The notes: a model not told the origin generated them from the letters alone. A stretch of 64,000 nt of DNA from Enterobacter asburiae (GCF_021440515.1 NZ_JAKCMV010000034.1:1-64000), one strand, 5' to 3'. Shown: positions 19,901-27,571, numbered from the stretch's first letter. A program made the numbers and translations.

Positions 19901-20889
19901 ACCGCATCCCCCGGCCGTTCCGTGACGCATCCGGCGCTGAACAGCTCCACCCCCGTGACCTTGAGGCGCATTCCGCTCTCCTGGCGGCTAAAGGGCGTCA
20001 TCGCATCCCCTGCCAGCCGCGCGGCAAGCCTGTCGGCCTGCGCCAGACAGGGGGCGATCAGGCCGACGATCTGCCCTTCCAGCTCGCAGCACTCGCCGAT
20101 GGCGCTGACGTGCGGGACAGAGGTCTGCATCTGCGGGTCAACCAGAATGCCTCTGTCACAGGCGATCCCGCTCGCCCGCGCAAGCGCGGCGTTGGGCGTC
20201 ACCCCCGTGGTCATCACCACCCTCGCGGCGGCCACCTGACGACCGCTCGGCAAGATGACCGAATCGTCATTAATGGCCGCGATCCCCGATGCCAGCTCGC
20301 AGCGGACGCCGCGCGCGGCGAGCATCTCCTCCAGCAGCAGCCCCGCCTGCTGGTCGAGCTGCCGTTCCATCAGCCACTCACCGCGATGGATCAGCGTGAC
20401 GTTGTCACCACCTAACGCCAGCGCCGCGGCGGCCTCCACGCCGAGCACCCCGCCGCCGAGCACCACCGCCGGGCCCGCGATGCGCTGAATCGCGCGGGTG
20501 TCCGCAAGGGTGCGAAGGGTAAAAACGTGCGGCGCCTGGCTGCCGGGGATCGGCGGCACGCAGGGGGTGGATCCGGTCGCGAACACCAGCTCATCCCACT
20601 CAAGGGTGCGGCGGGCGGTGTGAAGCTCGCGCTTAAGCACGTCCACGCCGAGCACCTTTTCCCCCCTGAGCACCGTCACGCCGCGCTCGCGATACCAGTC
20701 TTCATCCTGCAAACCAATCGCCGCTGCGGGCTTTTCCCCGCCGAGCACCGGCGAGAGCTGAATGCGGTTATAGGCGTGCTCCGGCTCCTCACCGATTACG
20801 GTTATCGCGAAGCTGCCCGGCGCGCGCGCGGTGAGGGTAGAAATCAGACGCGTCGCCGCCATGCCGTTGCCGATAATCATCAGACGCAT
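16903..20889 (-). CDS. nasB: fused NasC-NasB: FAD oxidoreductase plus NADH-dependent nitrite reductase
   Basis: One 1328-residue frame. Residues 1-390 are an FAD/NAD(P)H oxidoreductase (GNGMAATRLI start, GGGVLGVEAA NAD fold) matching NasC, which feeds electrons to NasA. Met397 begins a complete NirB-type protein: a second FAD/NAD module (about 397-800), a BFD 2Fe-2S domain (about 817-870, CSCHNV ... CTRAATGCGGC), the siroheme/4Fe-4S domain with Cys1033, the second Cys of CVGSTWC, and SGCTREC near 1073, then a NirD-like Rieske fold (about 1215-1320) lacking the cluster ligands. Subtracting 396 gives the known E. coli NirB cysteine numbering. AGGA lies before Met397, so separate NasB synthesis is possible. 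It reduces nitrite to ammonium. Confidence 0.9.
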   Translation of the reverse strand: MRLMIIGNGMAATRLISTLTARAPGSFAITVIGEEPEHAYNRIQLSPVLGGEKPAAAIGLQDEDWYRERGVTVLRGEKVLGVDVLKRELHTARRTLEWDELVFATGSTPCVPPIPGSQAPHVFTLRTLADTRAIQRIAGPAVVLGGGVLGVEAAAALALGGDNVTLIHRGEWLMERQLDQQAGLLLEEMLAARGVRCELASGIAAINDDSVILPSGRQVAAARVVMTTGVTPNAALARASGIACDRGILVDPQMQTSVPHVSAIGECCELEGQIVGLIAPCLAQADRLAARLAGDAMTPFSRQESGMRLKVTGVELFSAGCVTERPGDAVWRAWDPLTRHYRRLLIRHGTLAGVLLMGDCRSAATFTDLLATPVPALADWLFDTFTAQPQVAGQNAMTKPTLVVAGHGMVGHHFLEDCVNRNLHQQYQIVVFGEERYAAYDRVHLSEYFGGRSADSLSLVEGDFFADNGIELRLSQKIVAIDREARVVRTASGHETHWDTLVLATGSYPFVPPVPGNDLPGCFVYRTLDDLDSIASHAKGARRGVVIGGGLLGLEAANALKQLGLETHVVEFAPNLMAVQLDNDGAAMLRKKIEALGVGVHTSKATTGIERTADGLVLRFADGDHLDTDMVVFSAGIRPQDALARSSGLVTGERGGICINDRCQTSDENVFAIGECALWEGKIFGLVAPGYQMARVAAARLAGEEQRFTGADMSTKLKLLGVDVASFGDAHGRTPGAMSYQWTHGPQQIYKKIVVSHDGKTLLGGVLVGDAAEYATLVQMMLNGLSLPASPETLILPALAGSAPKALGVAALPESAQICSCHNVSKGDICQAVSAGATDIGAIKQCTRAATGCGGCSALVKQVMEFQLAEQGVEVKKDICEHFPYSRQEIYHLVRVNHIRTFDQLISRYGQGHGCEICKPLVGSVLASCWNEYLLKPAHLPLQDTNDRYFANIQKDGTYSIVPRMPAGEVSADGLIAIGQIAKRYQLYSKITGGQRIDLFGARLEQLPEIWQALVDAGFETGHAYGKSLRTVKSCVGSTWCRYGVQDSTGLAVRLENRYKGLRAPHKIKMAVSGCTRECAEAQSKDVGVIATDRGWNLYLCGNGGMKPRHADLFASDLDDETLIRTVDRFLMFYIRTADRLQRTSTWMDNLEGGLDYLREVILDDSLGIAHELEQEMARVVETYQCEWQTTLADPDRLALFRTEVNGVRGDDNKRWQEICGLEDIPEQAGIGARLGRQSIALFRFGKTVYALDDIEPGSRARVLSRGILGDAAGEPMVISPLYKQRIRLRDGRSLENGEPAVRAWPVKIENGKVWVGNDALVMRAEAS

Positions 20890-20900
20890 CGTCGCTCCCG

Positions 20901-21689
20901 TTACGCCGCTTTCGGCTGTTTTTCGTAGAGGAAGTGCAGGATCTGCTGACGCATATGGTGATAACGGCTGTCGTCAGCAAGCTGCACGCGGTTGCGCGGG
21001 CGCGGCAGATCCACGCGTAATATCTCCCCCACCGTCGCCGCCGGGCCGTTGGTCATCATCAGCACCCGGTCAGAAAGCAGCACCGCTTCGTCTACGTCGT
21101 GGGTGATCAGCACGATGGTGGTGTTCAGCTCCTGCTGGATTTTCATCACCGAGTCCTGCAAATGGGCGCGCGTCAGGGCGTCCAGCGCGCCGAAGGGCTC
21201 GTCCATCAGCAGCACTTTTGGCTTCATGGCCAGCGCGCGGGCAATACCGACGCGCTGCTTCATGCCGCCGGAGATCTCCCCGGGCCGTTTGTGCAGCGCA
21301 TGGCCCATCTGCACCCGATCGAGGTTGTGCTCGATCCACTCCCTGCGTTCGGCTTTGCTCATGGTGCGGCGAAACACCCGATCCACCGCCAGCGCCACGT
21401 TGTCAAAACAGGTCAGCCACGGCAGCAAAGAATGGTTCTGGAACACCACCGCGCGCTCCGGTCCTGGCCCGGCGATTTCGCGGTTGTCGCAAATCAGGCC
21501 GCCCTCGGTAGGCAGCGTTATCCCGGCGATAAGGTTGAGCAGCGTCGACTTACCGCAGCCGGAGTGGCCTATCAGGCTCACGGTTTCGCCTTCGTGAATA
21601 TCAAAAGAGACATCTTGCAGCGCCAGAAACTCGCCGCTGACGGTGGAAAAACGCTGGCTCACGGCCTGTACCTGAATTAACGGTTTCAT
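20901..21689 (-). CDS. nasD: nitrate ABC transporter, ATP-binding protein
   Basis: Cytoplasmic ATPase of the NasFED nitrate/nitrite importer. From ATG 21689 it has 262 residues; AGGAG lies 5 bp before this ATG, while an upstream in-frame GTG abuts the ribosome site and is rejected. Walker A (GHSGCGKST), signature (ISGGMKQRVGIARAL), Walker B (VLLMDEPFGALD) and switch histidine (LITHDVDEA) are all present. It resembles the nitrate/sulfonate/taurine importer ATPases. It lies between nasE and the fused nasC-nasB gene with short gaps. Confidence 0.95.
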   Translation of the reverse strand: MKPLIQVQAVSQRFSTVSGEFLALQDVSFDIHEGETVSLIGHSGCGKSTLLNLIAGITLPTEGGLICDNREIAGPGPERAVVFQNHSLLPWLTCFDNVALAVDRVFRRTMSKAERREWIEHNLDRVQMGHALHKRPGEISGGMKQRVGIARALAMKPKVLLMDEPFGALDALTRAHLQDSVMKIQQELNTTIVLITHDVDEAVLLSDRVLMMTNGPAATVGEILRVDLPRPRNRVQLADDSRYHHMRQQILHFLYEKQPKAA

Positions 21690-21698
21690 AGTCACTCC

Positions 21699-22580
21699 TT
21701 ATTTTTCCTGCCAGCTAAAGCGGCGGGCGATCAGCATCAGCCCCTGCTCCAGCAGCAACCCGACCACGCCGATGATGACGATGGCGATGAGAATGTTTTC
21801 GACGTTGAGGTTGTTCCACTCGTTCCAGATCCAGAAGCCGATCCCAAGCCCCCCGGTGAGCATTTCGGCGGCGACAATCACCAGCCAGGCGATACCAATC
21901 GACAGGCGCACCCCGGTTAACACCGCCGGCAGCACCGCCGGAAACAGAATGCGGCGCAGAATGGTCCACTCGGAGAGCTGCAACACCCGGGCGACGTTGA
22001 GATAGTCCTGCGGAATACGGCGCACCCCTTCGGCAGTGTTAATCACCATCGGCCAGATCGAGCAGATAAAAATGGTCCAGCTCGACGCAGGCTCCGCCTT
22101 CTGGAACAGCAGCAGGCCGATGGGCAACCACGCCAGCGGGCTGACCGGGCGCAGCAGCGCAATCAGCGGGTTAAACATACGCGCGAAAAAGGTGAAGCGG
22201 CCAATGAGAAAGCCCAGCGGAATACCCGCCAGCGCCGCCAGACCGAAACCCACCCCCACGCGTTGCAGCGAGGCCAGGACGTTCCAGCCGATGCCCATGT
22301 CGTTAGGCCCGTCGCGATAAAACGGATCGGCGAATAGCGTCAGCGCCGAATCAAGGGTGCTGAGCGGCGTGGGGAAGCCTTTGCTGTTTATGGCTGCCAG
22401 CTGCCAGAGCAACACCAGCAGCCCCAGCCCGAGCAGCGCCGGGATCGCGCGCTGTAAGAAGGCGTTGATCCTGCGGGCAAATACGGGCGCGCGTCGGCGC
22501 ACCTGCATCGGCGGCAGCGTGATGACCTCGCCGCTCTGCGGCTTTTCCTCGACAGACTGGATGTTTTGCAGATGCGGCAT
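21699..22580 (-). CDS. nasE: nitrate ABC transporter, permease
   Basis: Inner-membrane permease of the NasFED importer. The 293-residue protein has a cytoplasmic N-terminal segment of about 40 residues and six or more membrane helices. An EAA-type coupling loop is seen around ILRRILFPAVLPAVLTGVRLS, where the ATPase docks. It follows nasF with 2 bp between stop and start and precedes nasD by 9 bp, consistent with one operon. Confidence 0.94.
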   Translation of the reverse strand: MPHLQNIQSVEEKPQSGEVITLPPMQVRRRAPVFARRINAFLQRAIPALLGLGLLVLLWQLAAINSKGFPTPLSTLDSALTLFADPFYRDGPNDMGIGWNVLASLQRVGVGFGLAALAGIPLGFLIGRFTFFARMFNPLIALLRPVSPLAWLPIGLLLFQKAEPASSWTIFICSIWPMVINTAEGVRRIPQDYLNVARVLQLSEWTILRRILFPAVLPAVLTGVRLSIGIAWLVIVAAEMLTGGLGIGFWIWNEWNNLNVENILIAIVIIGVVGLLLEQGLMLIARRFSWQEK

Positions 22581-22582
22581 AA

Positions 22583-23830
22583 TCAGGCCCCTTTACGGTG
22601 AATGGCGAAGCGGTTGGCGTATCCTTCCGGGTCGGTGCCGTTCCAGACGGTGCCGTCCATCAGGGTGCTGCTGCGAAGCGGAGACGACGGCGTGGCGATC
22701 CCGCCGACGGCGGCGGCGGCGTCCTGCCAGACCGCGGTCTGGTTAATGCGCGACGCGATCGCGGCGTAATCCGGTGCGGTTTTCAGCAAGCCCCAGCGGC
22801 GAAACTGGGTTAAGAACCACATGCCGTCGGAGAGATACGGGTAGCTCACCGCCCCGTCGTTGAAGAAGCGGATCGGGTGCGCATCCTGCCAGCGCTGGCC
22901 CAGCCCGTTGTCGTATTCGCCGAGCATCCGCCCGGTAAGGTACTGCGCTTTGGTGTTCAGCCACGCGCGGCGCGAAAGGATCAGGGCGGTTTCGCGCTTG
23001 TTCTCCGGGGAGGCATCGATCCAGCGGGCGGCGTCCAGCACCGCGCTGACCAGCGCCCGGGCGGTGTTGGGGTTTTTCTGAACCCAGTCGCGGCGCGAGC
23101 CGAGGATCTTTTCCGGATGCTCCGGCCAGATAGACTGAGAGGTCGCGGCGGTAAAGCCGATCCGGTCGTTAATCGCGCGGGCGTTCCACGGCTCGCCAAC
23201 GCAAAAGCCGACCATATTGCCGATGCGCATGTTCATCACCATCTGCGGCGGCGGAACCACCACGGTGCGCACATCGTCGAACGGGTTGATGCCCGCACTC
23301 GCCAGCCAGTAGTAGAGCCACATGGCGTGAGTGCCGGTTGGAAAGGTATGGGCGAAGGTGTAAGTGCCCGGCGCCTGCTGGCCAATCAGTTTTTTTAGCC
23401 CGTCGGGATCGCGAACGCCCTTCTCTGCCAGATCCGTCGACAGCGTGATCGCCTGGCCGTTGTGGTTGAGGGTCATCAGGTTCGCCATCTGCTGCGGCTT
23501 TCCGGCGATGCCCAGCTCAAGCCCGTAAAGCAGGCCATAGAGTATGTGCGCCGCGTCCAGCTCTCCGGCGACGAGCTTGTCGCGCACCGCCGCCCAGCTC
23601 GCCTCCTTGGTGGGCACAATGGTGATGCCGTACTTCTTATCAAATCCCTTCAGCGCCGCCATTACCACCGGGGCGCAGTCGGTCAACGGGATAAAGCCAA
23701 CGCGCACGCTCTCCTGTTCCGGTTTATCCGACCCCGCCGCCCACGCGGCCTGCATCACGCCAGGCAACAGCATGGCACCTCCCGCCAGCATACTGGCCTG
23801 TAAAAATCGCCGTCTGGTCACATCCGCCAT
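22583..23830 (-). CDS. nasF: nitrate ABC transporter, substrate-binding protein (Tat signal)
   Basis: Periplasmic nitrate/nitrite-binding protein of the NrtA/NasF family. From ATG 23830 it has 415 residues and starts with a twin-arginine signal (TRRRFLQASMLAGGAMLL ... AWA), so export of the folded protein by Tat is predicted. AGGAGTGGGCC precedes the ATG; a longer in-frame reading lies inside the leader terminator and is rejected. It is the first gene of nasFED-CB-A. Expression is expected to depend on sigma-54/NtrC for initiation and on NasR for reading through the leader terminator. Confidence 0.95.
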   Translation of the reverse strand: MADVTRRRFLQASMLAGGAMLLPGVMQAAWAAGSDKPEQESVRVGFIPLTDCAPVVMAALKGFDKKYGITIVPTKEASWAAVRDKLVAGELDAAHILYGLLYGLELGIAGKPQQMANLMTLNHNGQAITLSTDLAEKGVRDPDGLKKLIGQQAPGTYTFAHTFPTGTHAMWLYYWLASAGINPFDDVRTVVVPPPQMVMNMRIGNMVGFCVGEPWNARAINDRIGFTAATSQSIWPEHPEKILGSRRDWVQKNPNTARALVSAVLDAARWIDASPENKRETALILSRRAWLNTKAQYLTGRMLGEYDNGLGQRWQDAHPIRFFNDGAVSYPYLSDGMWFLTQFRRWGLLKTAPDYAAIASRINQTAVWQDAAAAVGGIATPSSPLRSSTLMDGTVWNGTDPEGYANRFAIHRKGA

Positions 23831-23852
23831 GGCCCACTCCTGAAAAAAAGAC

Positions 23853-23891
23853 AAAAAAAAGCGCCCCCGATGCCGAAGCACCGCTGGACGC
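23853..23891 (-). terminator. nasF leader intrinsic terminator (antitermination target)
   Basis: On the minus strand GCGTCC-AGC-GGTGC-TTCG-GCATC-GGGGGCGC forms an imperfect stem followed by eight T, then TTTTTTT after two bases. It stands about 20 bp before the nasF start. In K. oxytoca the nasF leader has such a factor-independent terminator, which NasR overrides when nitrate or nitrite is present. Confidence 0.88.
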
Positions 23892-23903
23892 CTTTATCCC
23901 GAA

Positions 23904-23932
23904 GACGCATGCACCGCCGTTGGCGCATCGTC
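23904..23932 (-). promoter_or_regulatory. hexaloop RNA hairpin, predicted NasR (ANTAR) binding site
   Basis: The minus strand folds into 11 base pairs with one bulged G and a six-base loop AACGGC. The loop has A at position 1 and G at position 4, the conserved features of RNA loops bound by ANTAR proteins. It lies in the nasF leader just upstream of the terminator, and nasR is the adjacent gene. The K. oxytoca nasF leader works this way. I could not assign a second tandem hexaloop with confidence. Confidence 0.85.
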
Positions 23933-23952
23933 AAAAATGGTGAATTTAATAA

Positions 23953-23968
23953 TGCAAACGCAATGCCA
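23953..23968 (-). promoter_or_regulatory. sigma-54 promoter of the nasF operon
   Basis: TGGCATTGCGTTTGCA on the minus strand has the invariant GG and GC at the correct spacing and the TTGCA -12 element; only the sixth base departs from TGGCAC-N5-TTGCA. Transcription would start near 23942, giving a leader of about 110 nt that contains the hexaloop and the terminator. NtrC sites should lie upstream, but I could not pick a convincing one. Confidence 0.85.
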
Positions 23969-24058
23969 GCTTTTAAATCCCCGTATTGCCGGCCTTTCTC
24001 TGGCATAACGCCGCCTGACGCACCTTAATCAGGCAGAAAATGCCCGCTGATTGTGCAG

Positions 24059-25243
24059 CTACTCCTTTGGGATGACCTGCCACAGATGCTTCACCGTCAG
24101 CAGCGCGCGGGCGATATCCACCATGCGCTGATTCGTGTCCATCGCCATTTTTCGCAGGGCAGACCAGGCCTGCTCTTCGCTGAGGTTCTGGTGGGTCATC
24201 AGCACGCTTTTGGCCTTATCGATGATTTTGCGCTCCTCCAGGGTGTCGCGCAGCGAGGCCAGCTGGCGCGAAAGCTGCTCAATCTCACGCGCCTGCTGGC
24301 GTACCAGCGGCAGCAGCGGTTTATCCGGGTAGTGCGCCAGCGGGTCGTCATGCTCCGGAACGCTCACCGGGACCGACTCTGCCATCTCCATGCGTTCATC
24401 AACGGCGACCATCAAGTCGGCAATCACGGTCTCTTCCAGCGTGCGCAGGTGCTCCAGCCGCGCCGTTTGCCGGGCGAACCAGGTCAGCGCGGTCTGGCCG
24501 CGATCCGCTGCGGGCTGGCGCGTGCAGGCGACGCGGCGCAGCTGCTCCGTTTCCAGACAGGGCTGGCAGTTAAGCGTAAAGGTATGCTGAAGCTCCGCAG
24601 GGCTGCGGGAGAGGAAAACCTCAAAACAGGCCTGCTGGCCGTCGATGCGGTCGACCAGCTTCTGGCGAATATCGTCGCTGAACGTCCCCTGGGTAAAGCC
24701 TATCGCCCCCAGCGCCCGCTCCTGCCCCACCAGCTCTTTGCCCTGCATCAGGCTGTAGAGCGCGACAAATCGCCCGGCAATGTGCGGATCGTCAATGCTG
24801 TCATTGAGCTGCGGTACGATACTGAGCAGCTGACGCAGCATCCGGCTGTAGTGGTCCATCGCCATCGGCGCGGCAATATGCTGAGCGCTGACCCCGTCAC
24901 GCAGGGCAACAAGCCCTTCCAGGCTTAACAGCGCGCTGGCGATACGTTCGCACACGGCGCTGCCGGGCAGAGGGGATTGCGCGTCGAGCAGGCGATACAG
25001 CACCGCCAGGTTTTCATCCACCAGCGCCCGGCTGGCTCTGCATTCCGGATCGTAAAGCTGCCCCTGCGAACAGAGCCAGACGTTTGACGCGCCGCGCTCG
25101 CACTGTAGCATATGCACCAGACGGCTGATGCCGTTCACCAGCTCGCCAAGCTGTACCAGCCTGCTGAGCTGCTGCTGACGCATCTGTTTTGCGCGCTGAA
25201 ACCATGCGCCTGCGCCGCAAGAACGGCTTGCCGTTAACGTCAT
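24059..25243 (-). CDS. nasR: nitrate- and nitrite-responsive antiterminator NasR
   Basis: RNA-binding antiterminator that senses nitrate and nitrite and allows transcription through the nasF leader. The 394-residue protein has an N-terminal helical NIT sensing domain (about 25-280, with the HMLQCERGASNVWL segment) and a C-terminal ANTAR domain (about 325-390, IIDKAKSVLMTHQNLSEEQAW). It is cytoplasmic, without membrane helices. GGGAGACC precedes the ATG. It lies upstream of and in the same direction as nasF with a 228 bp gap, and is divergent from ychN. Confidence 0.95.
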   Translation of the reverse strand: MTLTASRSCGAGAWFQRAKQMRQQQLSRLVQLGELVNGISRLVHMLQCERGASNVWLCSQGQLYDPECRASRALVDENLAVLYRLLDAQSPLPGSAVCERIASALLSLEGLVALRDGVSAQHIAAPMAMDHYSRMLRQLLSIVPQLNDSIDDPHIAGRFVALYSLMQGKELVGQERALGAIGFTQGTFSDDIRQKLVDRIDGQQACFEVFLSRSPAELQHTFTLNCQPCLETEQLRRVACTRQPAADRGQTALTWFARQTARLEHLRTLEETVIADLMVAVDERMEMAESVPVSVPEHDDPLAHYPDKPLLPLVRQQAREIEQLSRQLASLRDTLEERKIIDKAKSVLMTHQNLSEEQAWSALRKMAMDTNQRMVDIARALLTVKHLWQVIPKE

Positions 25244-25279
25244 ACTGGGTCTCCCGGATAAAATCGCTTCACGGAGCGA

Positions 25280-25295
25280 AGCAATATCCGTGCCT
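25280..25295 (-). promoter_or_regulatory. sigma-54 promoter of nasR
   Basis: AGGCACGGATATTGCT on the minus strand matches TGGCACR-N4-TTGCW at all but the first base. The start would be near 25269, 26 bp before the nasR ATG. nasR of K. oxytoca is under general nitrogen control, which agrees. The element lies in the 73 bp between nasR and ychN. Confidence 0.82.
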
Positions 25296-25316
25296 TTTCA
25301 CAGAACAGGAGTCAAC

Positions 25317-25670
25317 ATGCAGAAGATTGTCATCGTCGCCAACGGTGCGGCCTACGGAAGTGAATCCCTTTTCAACAGCCTGCGCCTGGCGATTGCCCTG
25401 CGCGAGCAGGAGAGCGAGCTGGCGTTGAAGCTCTTTCTAATGTCAGACGCGGTGACCGCCGGGCTGAAGGGGCAAAAACCGACCGAGGGCTATAACATTC
25501 AGCAGATGCTGGAGATCCTCACCGCCCAGGACGTGCCGGTGAAGCTGTGCAAAACCTGCACCGACGGGCGCGGGATCACCGCCCTGCCGCTGATTGACGG
25601 CGTGGAGATCGGCACGCTCGTTGAGCTGGCGCAGTGGACGCTGTCCGCCGATAAAGTATTAACCTTCTAA
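25317..25670 (+). CDS. ychN: DsrE/DsrF-like protein YchN
   Basis: A 117-residue cytoplasmic protein matching E. coli YchN almost throughout (MQKIVIVANGAAYGSESLFNSLRLAIALREQE). YchN forms a hexamer of the DsrE/TusD fold; its conserved Cys lies in the KLCKTCTDGRG segment. A sulfur-relay role is suggested by the family but not shown. The ATG at 25317 follows ACAGGAGTC. In E. coli ychN adjoins ychO; here the nas cluster separates them. Confidence 0.94.
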   Translation: MQKIVIVANGAAYGSESLFNSLRLAIALREQESELALKLFLMSDAVTAGLKGQKPTEGYNIQQMLEILTAQDVPVKLCKTCTDGRGITALPLIDGVEIGTLVELAQWTLSADKVLTF

Positions 25671-25717
25671 TACTCAACCGCGAAAAATAGTATTTTCTTA
25701 TGGACGCGGTTTCAGCA

Positions 25718-25745
25718 TCAAGTTTACCTGCGCGCGTGCCGATAG
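25718..25745 (+). promoter_or_regulatory. sigma-28 (FliA) promoter of the chemoreceptor gene
   Basis: TCAAGTTT at 25718-25725 and GCCGATAG at 25738-25745 are one mismatch each from the FliA boxes TAAAGTTT and GCCGATAA, with 12 bp between them instead of the usual 11. It lies 31 bp before the chemoreceptor ATG, so class III flagellar expression is expected. Confidence 0.75.
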
Positions 25746-25776
25746 GCATGGAAACAACACAGCAGGTATTTCACTT

Positions 25777-27561
25777 ATGTTCAGATCGATTCGTGCCCGC
25801 ATTATTGCCGCGACGACAGGCTGCCTGATCGTCGCCCTTCTTCTCAACACCGTGATTAACTTTCAGGTTACCCGTCAGGATAACCAGCAGTCGCAGCGCG
25901 ATATCCTGAGCAGCACCAGCGCCAGCCATAATATGGCGATTGCCGACTGGGTAAACAGCAAGATGACGGTCATCAGCTCGGCGCAGACCGTGGCCCTGAG
26001 CGACGATCCGGTGCCGGTCTTTAAGCAGCTCGCCCAGGCGGGCGGCTTTACCAACGTCTACGTGGGCTACGCCAGCAAAACGGCGAAATTCTCCGACCCG
26101 GCGGGCGTACCGGCGGATTACGATCCGACCATCCGCCCGTGGTATCAGCAGGTGGTCAGCACCGACGGCCCGGTTGTCACCGCCCCTTACGTTGACGCGG
26201 GCACCGGGAAACTGGTGGTAACCTTTGCGGTGCCGGTCAAAGAGAACGGTACGCTGAAAGCGGTGGTCGCGGGCGACGTAGCGATGGACAGCGTGGTGGC
26301 GAACGTGCGAGGTATCCATCCAACGCCTGCGAGCAGCGGCCTGCTGGTGAACAGCGATGGCAGCGTCATTGCGGCTAACGATCCGGCGCTCACCTTAAAG
26401 CCCTTCACGGACGCCATCAAAGGCACCGATTTTGCGGCGCTCAAGCGCAGCGAGCCGGTTGACGGCACGCTCAACGGCGCTGATAAAACCCTGCTTGCCA
26501 CCGCCGTGCCGGGCACGCAGTGGATGCTGATTGTGGCGCTCGACAATAACGATGCCACCTCCGGGATGCGCGCCCTGCTGAAAGCCTCCGCGCTGTCGCT
26601 GGCGATCCTCGCCCTGCTGAGCGGTGCGATTGTCCACTTCCTGATAGCCCGCCTGCTCAGACGCCTGTCGGAGATCCGCGACGCGATGCATAACATCGCC
26701 AACGGCACCAACGATCTCTCCCAGCGCCTGCCGGACGGCGGCGAGGACGAAGTGGCGCAAATCGCCCAGGCCTTTAACGCCTTCAGCGACAAGCTGTCGG
26801 TGGTCATGGTGCAGCTTCGCGACGCCAGCTCGTCGGTAAAAAACGCGGCGCAGGAGATTGCGGCAGGCAACCAGGATCTCTCCGGGCGCACCGAACAGGC
26901 TGCATCGAGCCTGCGCGAAACCGCCAGCGCGGTTGAGGAGATCACCGCCTCCGTCACCCAGTCGAATGAATCCGCCGCCGAGGCCAACGATCAGGCGATT
27001 AAAGCCTCGGCCGCCGCATCGCGCGGGGGCGACGTGGTATCTCAGGCGATAACCACCATGCAGTCTATCGAAGTGGCGTCGGCTAAAATCGGTGATATCA
27101 CCAGCGTGATTGACGGCATTGCCTTCCAGACCAACATTCTGGCGCTTAACGCCTCGGTTGAAGCCGCCCGCGCGGGCGAACAGGGGCGTGGCTTTGCGGT
27201 CGTGGCGGGCGAGGTGCGTAATCTGGCAAGCCGCAGCGCCCAGGCGGCGAAAGAGATTAAATCCCTTATCGACTCCACTACCGAGAGCGTGGCAACCGGT
27301 TCACGCTACGTGCATCTGGCCGGGGAGAGCATGAACGAGATCCGCGCCAGCATCGGCAGCGTGTCGGGAATTATGCGGGAAATTTCCATCGCCACCAGCG
27401 AGCAGATGAAGGGCATTCATGAGATTAACCATGCGGTGACCCATCTCGATCGCATGGTGCAGCAGAACGCCGAGCTGGTGGTGCAATCCGCCGCTGCCGC
27501 CAGCGCCCTGCAAAGCCAGGCGGGCGACCTTGCTGAAACGGCCGGGCATTTCCGCATTTAA
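25777..27561 (+). CDS. methyl-accepting chemotaxis protein with periplasmic CACHE-type domain
   Basis: A 594-residue chemoreceptor. A membrane helix (about 8-30) is followed by a periplasmic double-CACHE-like sensor (about 40-260, with DPTIRPWYQQ and TAPYVDAGTGKLVVTFAVPV, typical of dCACHE_1), a second helix (about 265-290), a HAMP domain and the cytoplasmic signalling domain. The conserved tip IDGIAFQTNILALNASVEAA is intact. The C-terminus (ETAGHFRI) lacks an NWETF-type pentapeptide, so it may depend on other receptors for adaptation. The family often binds amino acids; nearness to nas suggests nitrogen sensing, which is inference. Confidence 0.92.
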   Translation: MFRSIRARIIAATTGCLIVALLLNTVINFQVTRQDNQQSQRDILSSTSASHNMAIADWVNSKMTVISSAQTVALSDDPVPVFKQLAQAGGFTNVYVGYASKTAKFSDPAGVPADYDPTIRPWYQQVVSTDGPVVTAPYVDAGTGKLVVTFAVPVKENGTLKAVVAGDVAMDSVVANVRGIHPTPASSGLLVNSDGSVIAANDPALTLKPFTDAIKGTDFAALKRSEPVDGTLNGADKTLLATAVPGTQWMLIVALDNNDATSGMRALLKASALSLAILALLSGAIVHFLIARLLRRLSEIRDAMHNIANGTNDLSQRLPDGGEDEVAQIAQAFNAFSDKLSVVMVQLRDASSSVKNAAQEIAAGNQDLSGRTEQAASSLRETASAVEEITASVTQSNESAAEANDQAIKASAAASRGGDVVSQAITTMQSIEVASAKIGDITSVIDGIAFQTNILALNASVEAARAGEQGRGFAVVAGEVRNLASRSAQAAKEIKSLIDSTTESVATGSRYVHLAGESMNEIRASIGSVSGIMREISIATSEQMKGIHEINHAVTHLDRMVQQNAELVVQSAAAASALQSQAGDLAETAGHFRI

Positions 27562-27571
27562 TTTTCTGTCG

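Noticed and set aside
24013-24034. Inverted repeat GCCTGA/TCAGGC after nasR as terminator
   Set aside because: The stem is only about six pairs with a long loop and no T-run on the nasR strand.
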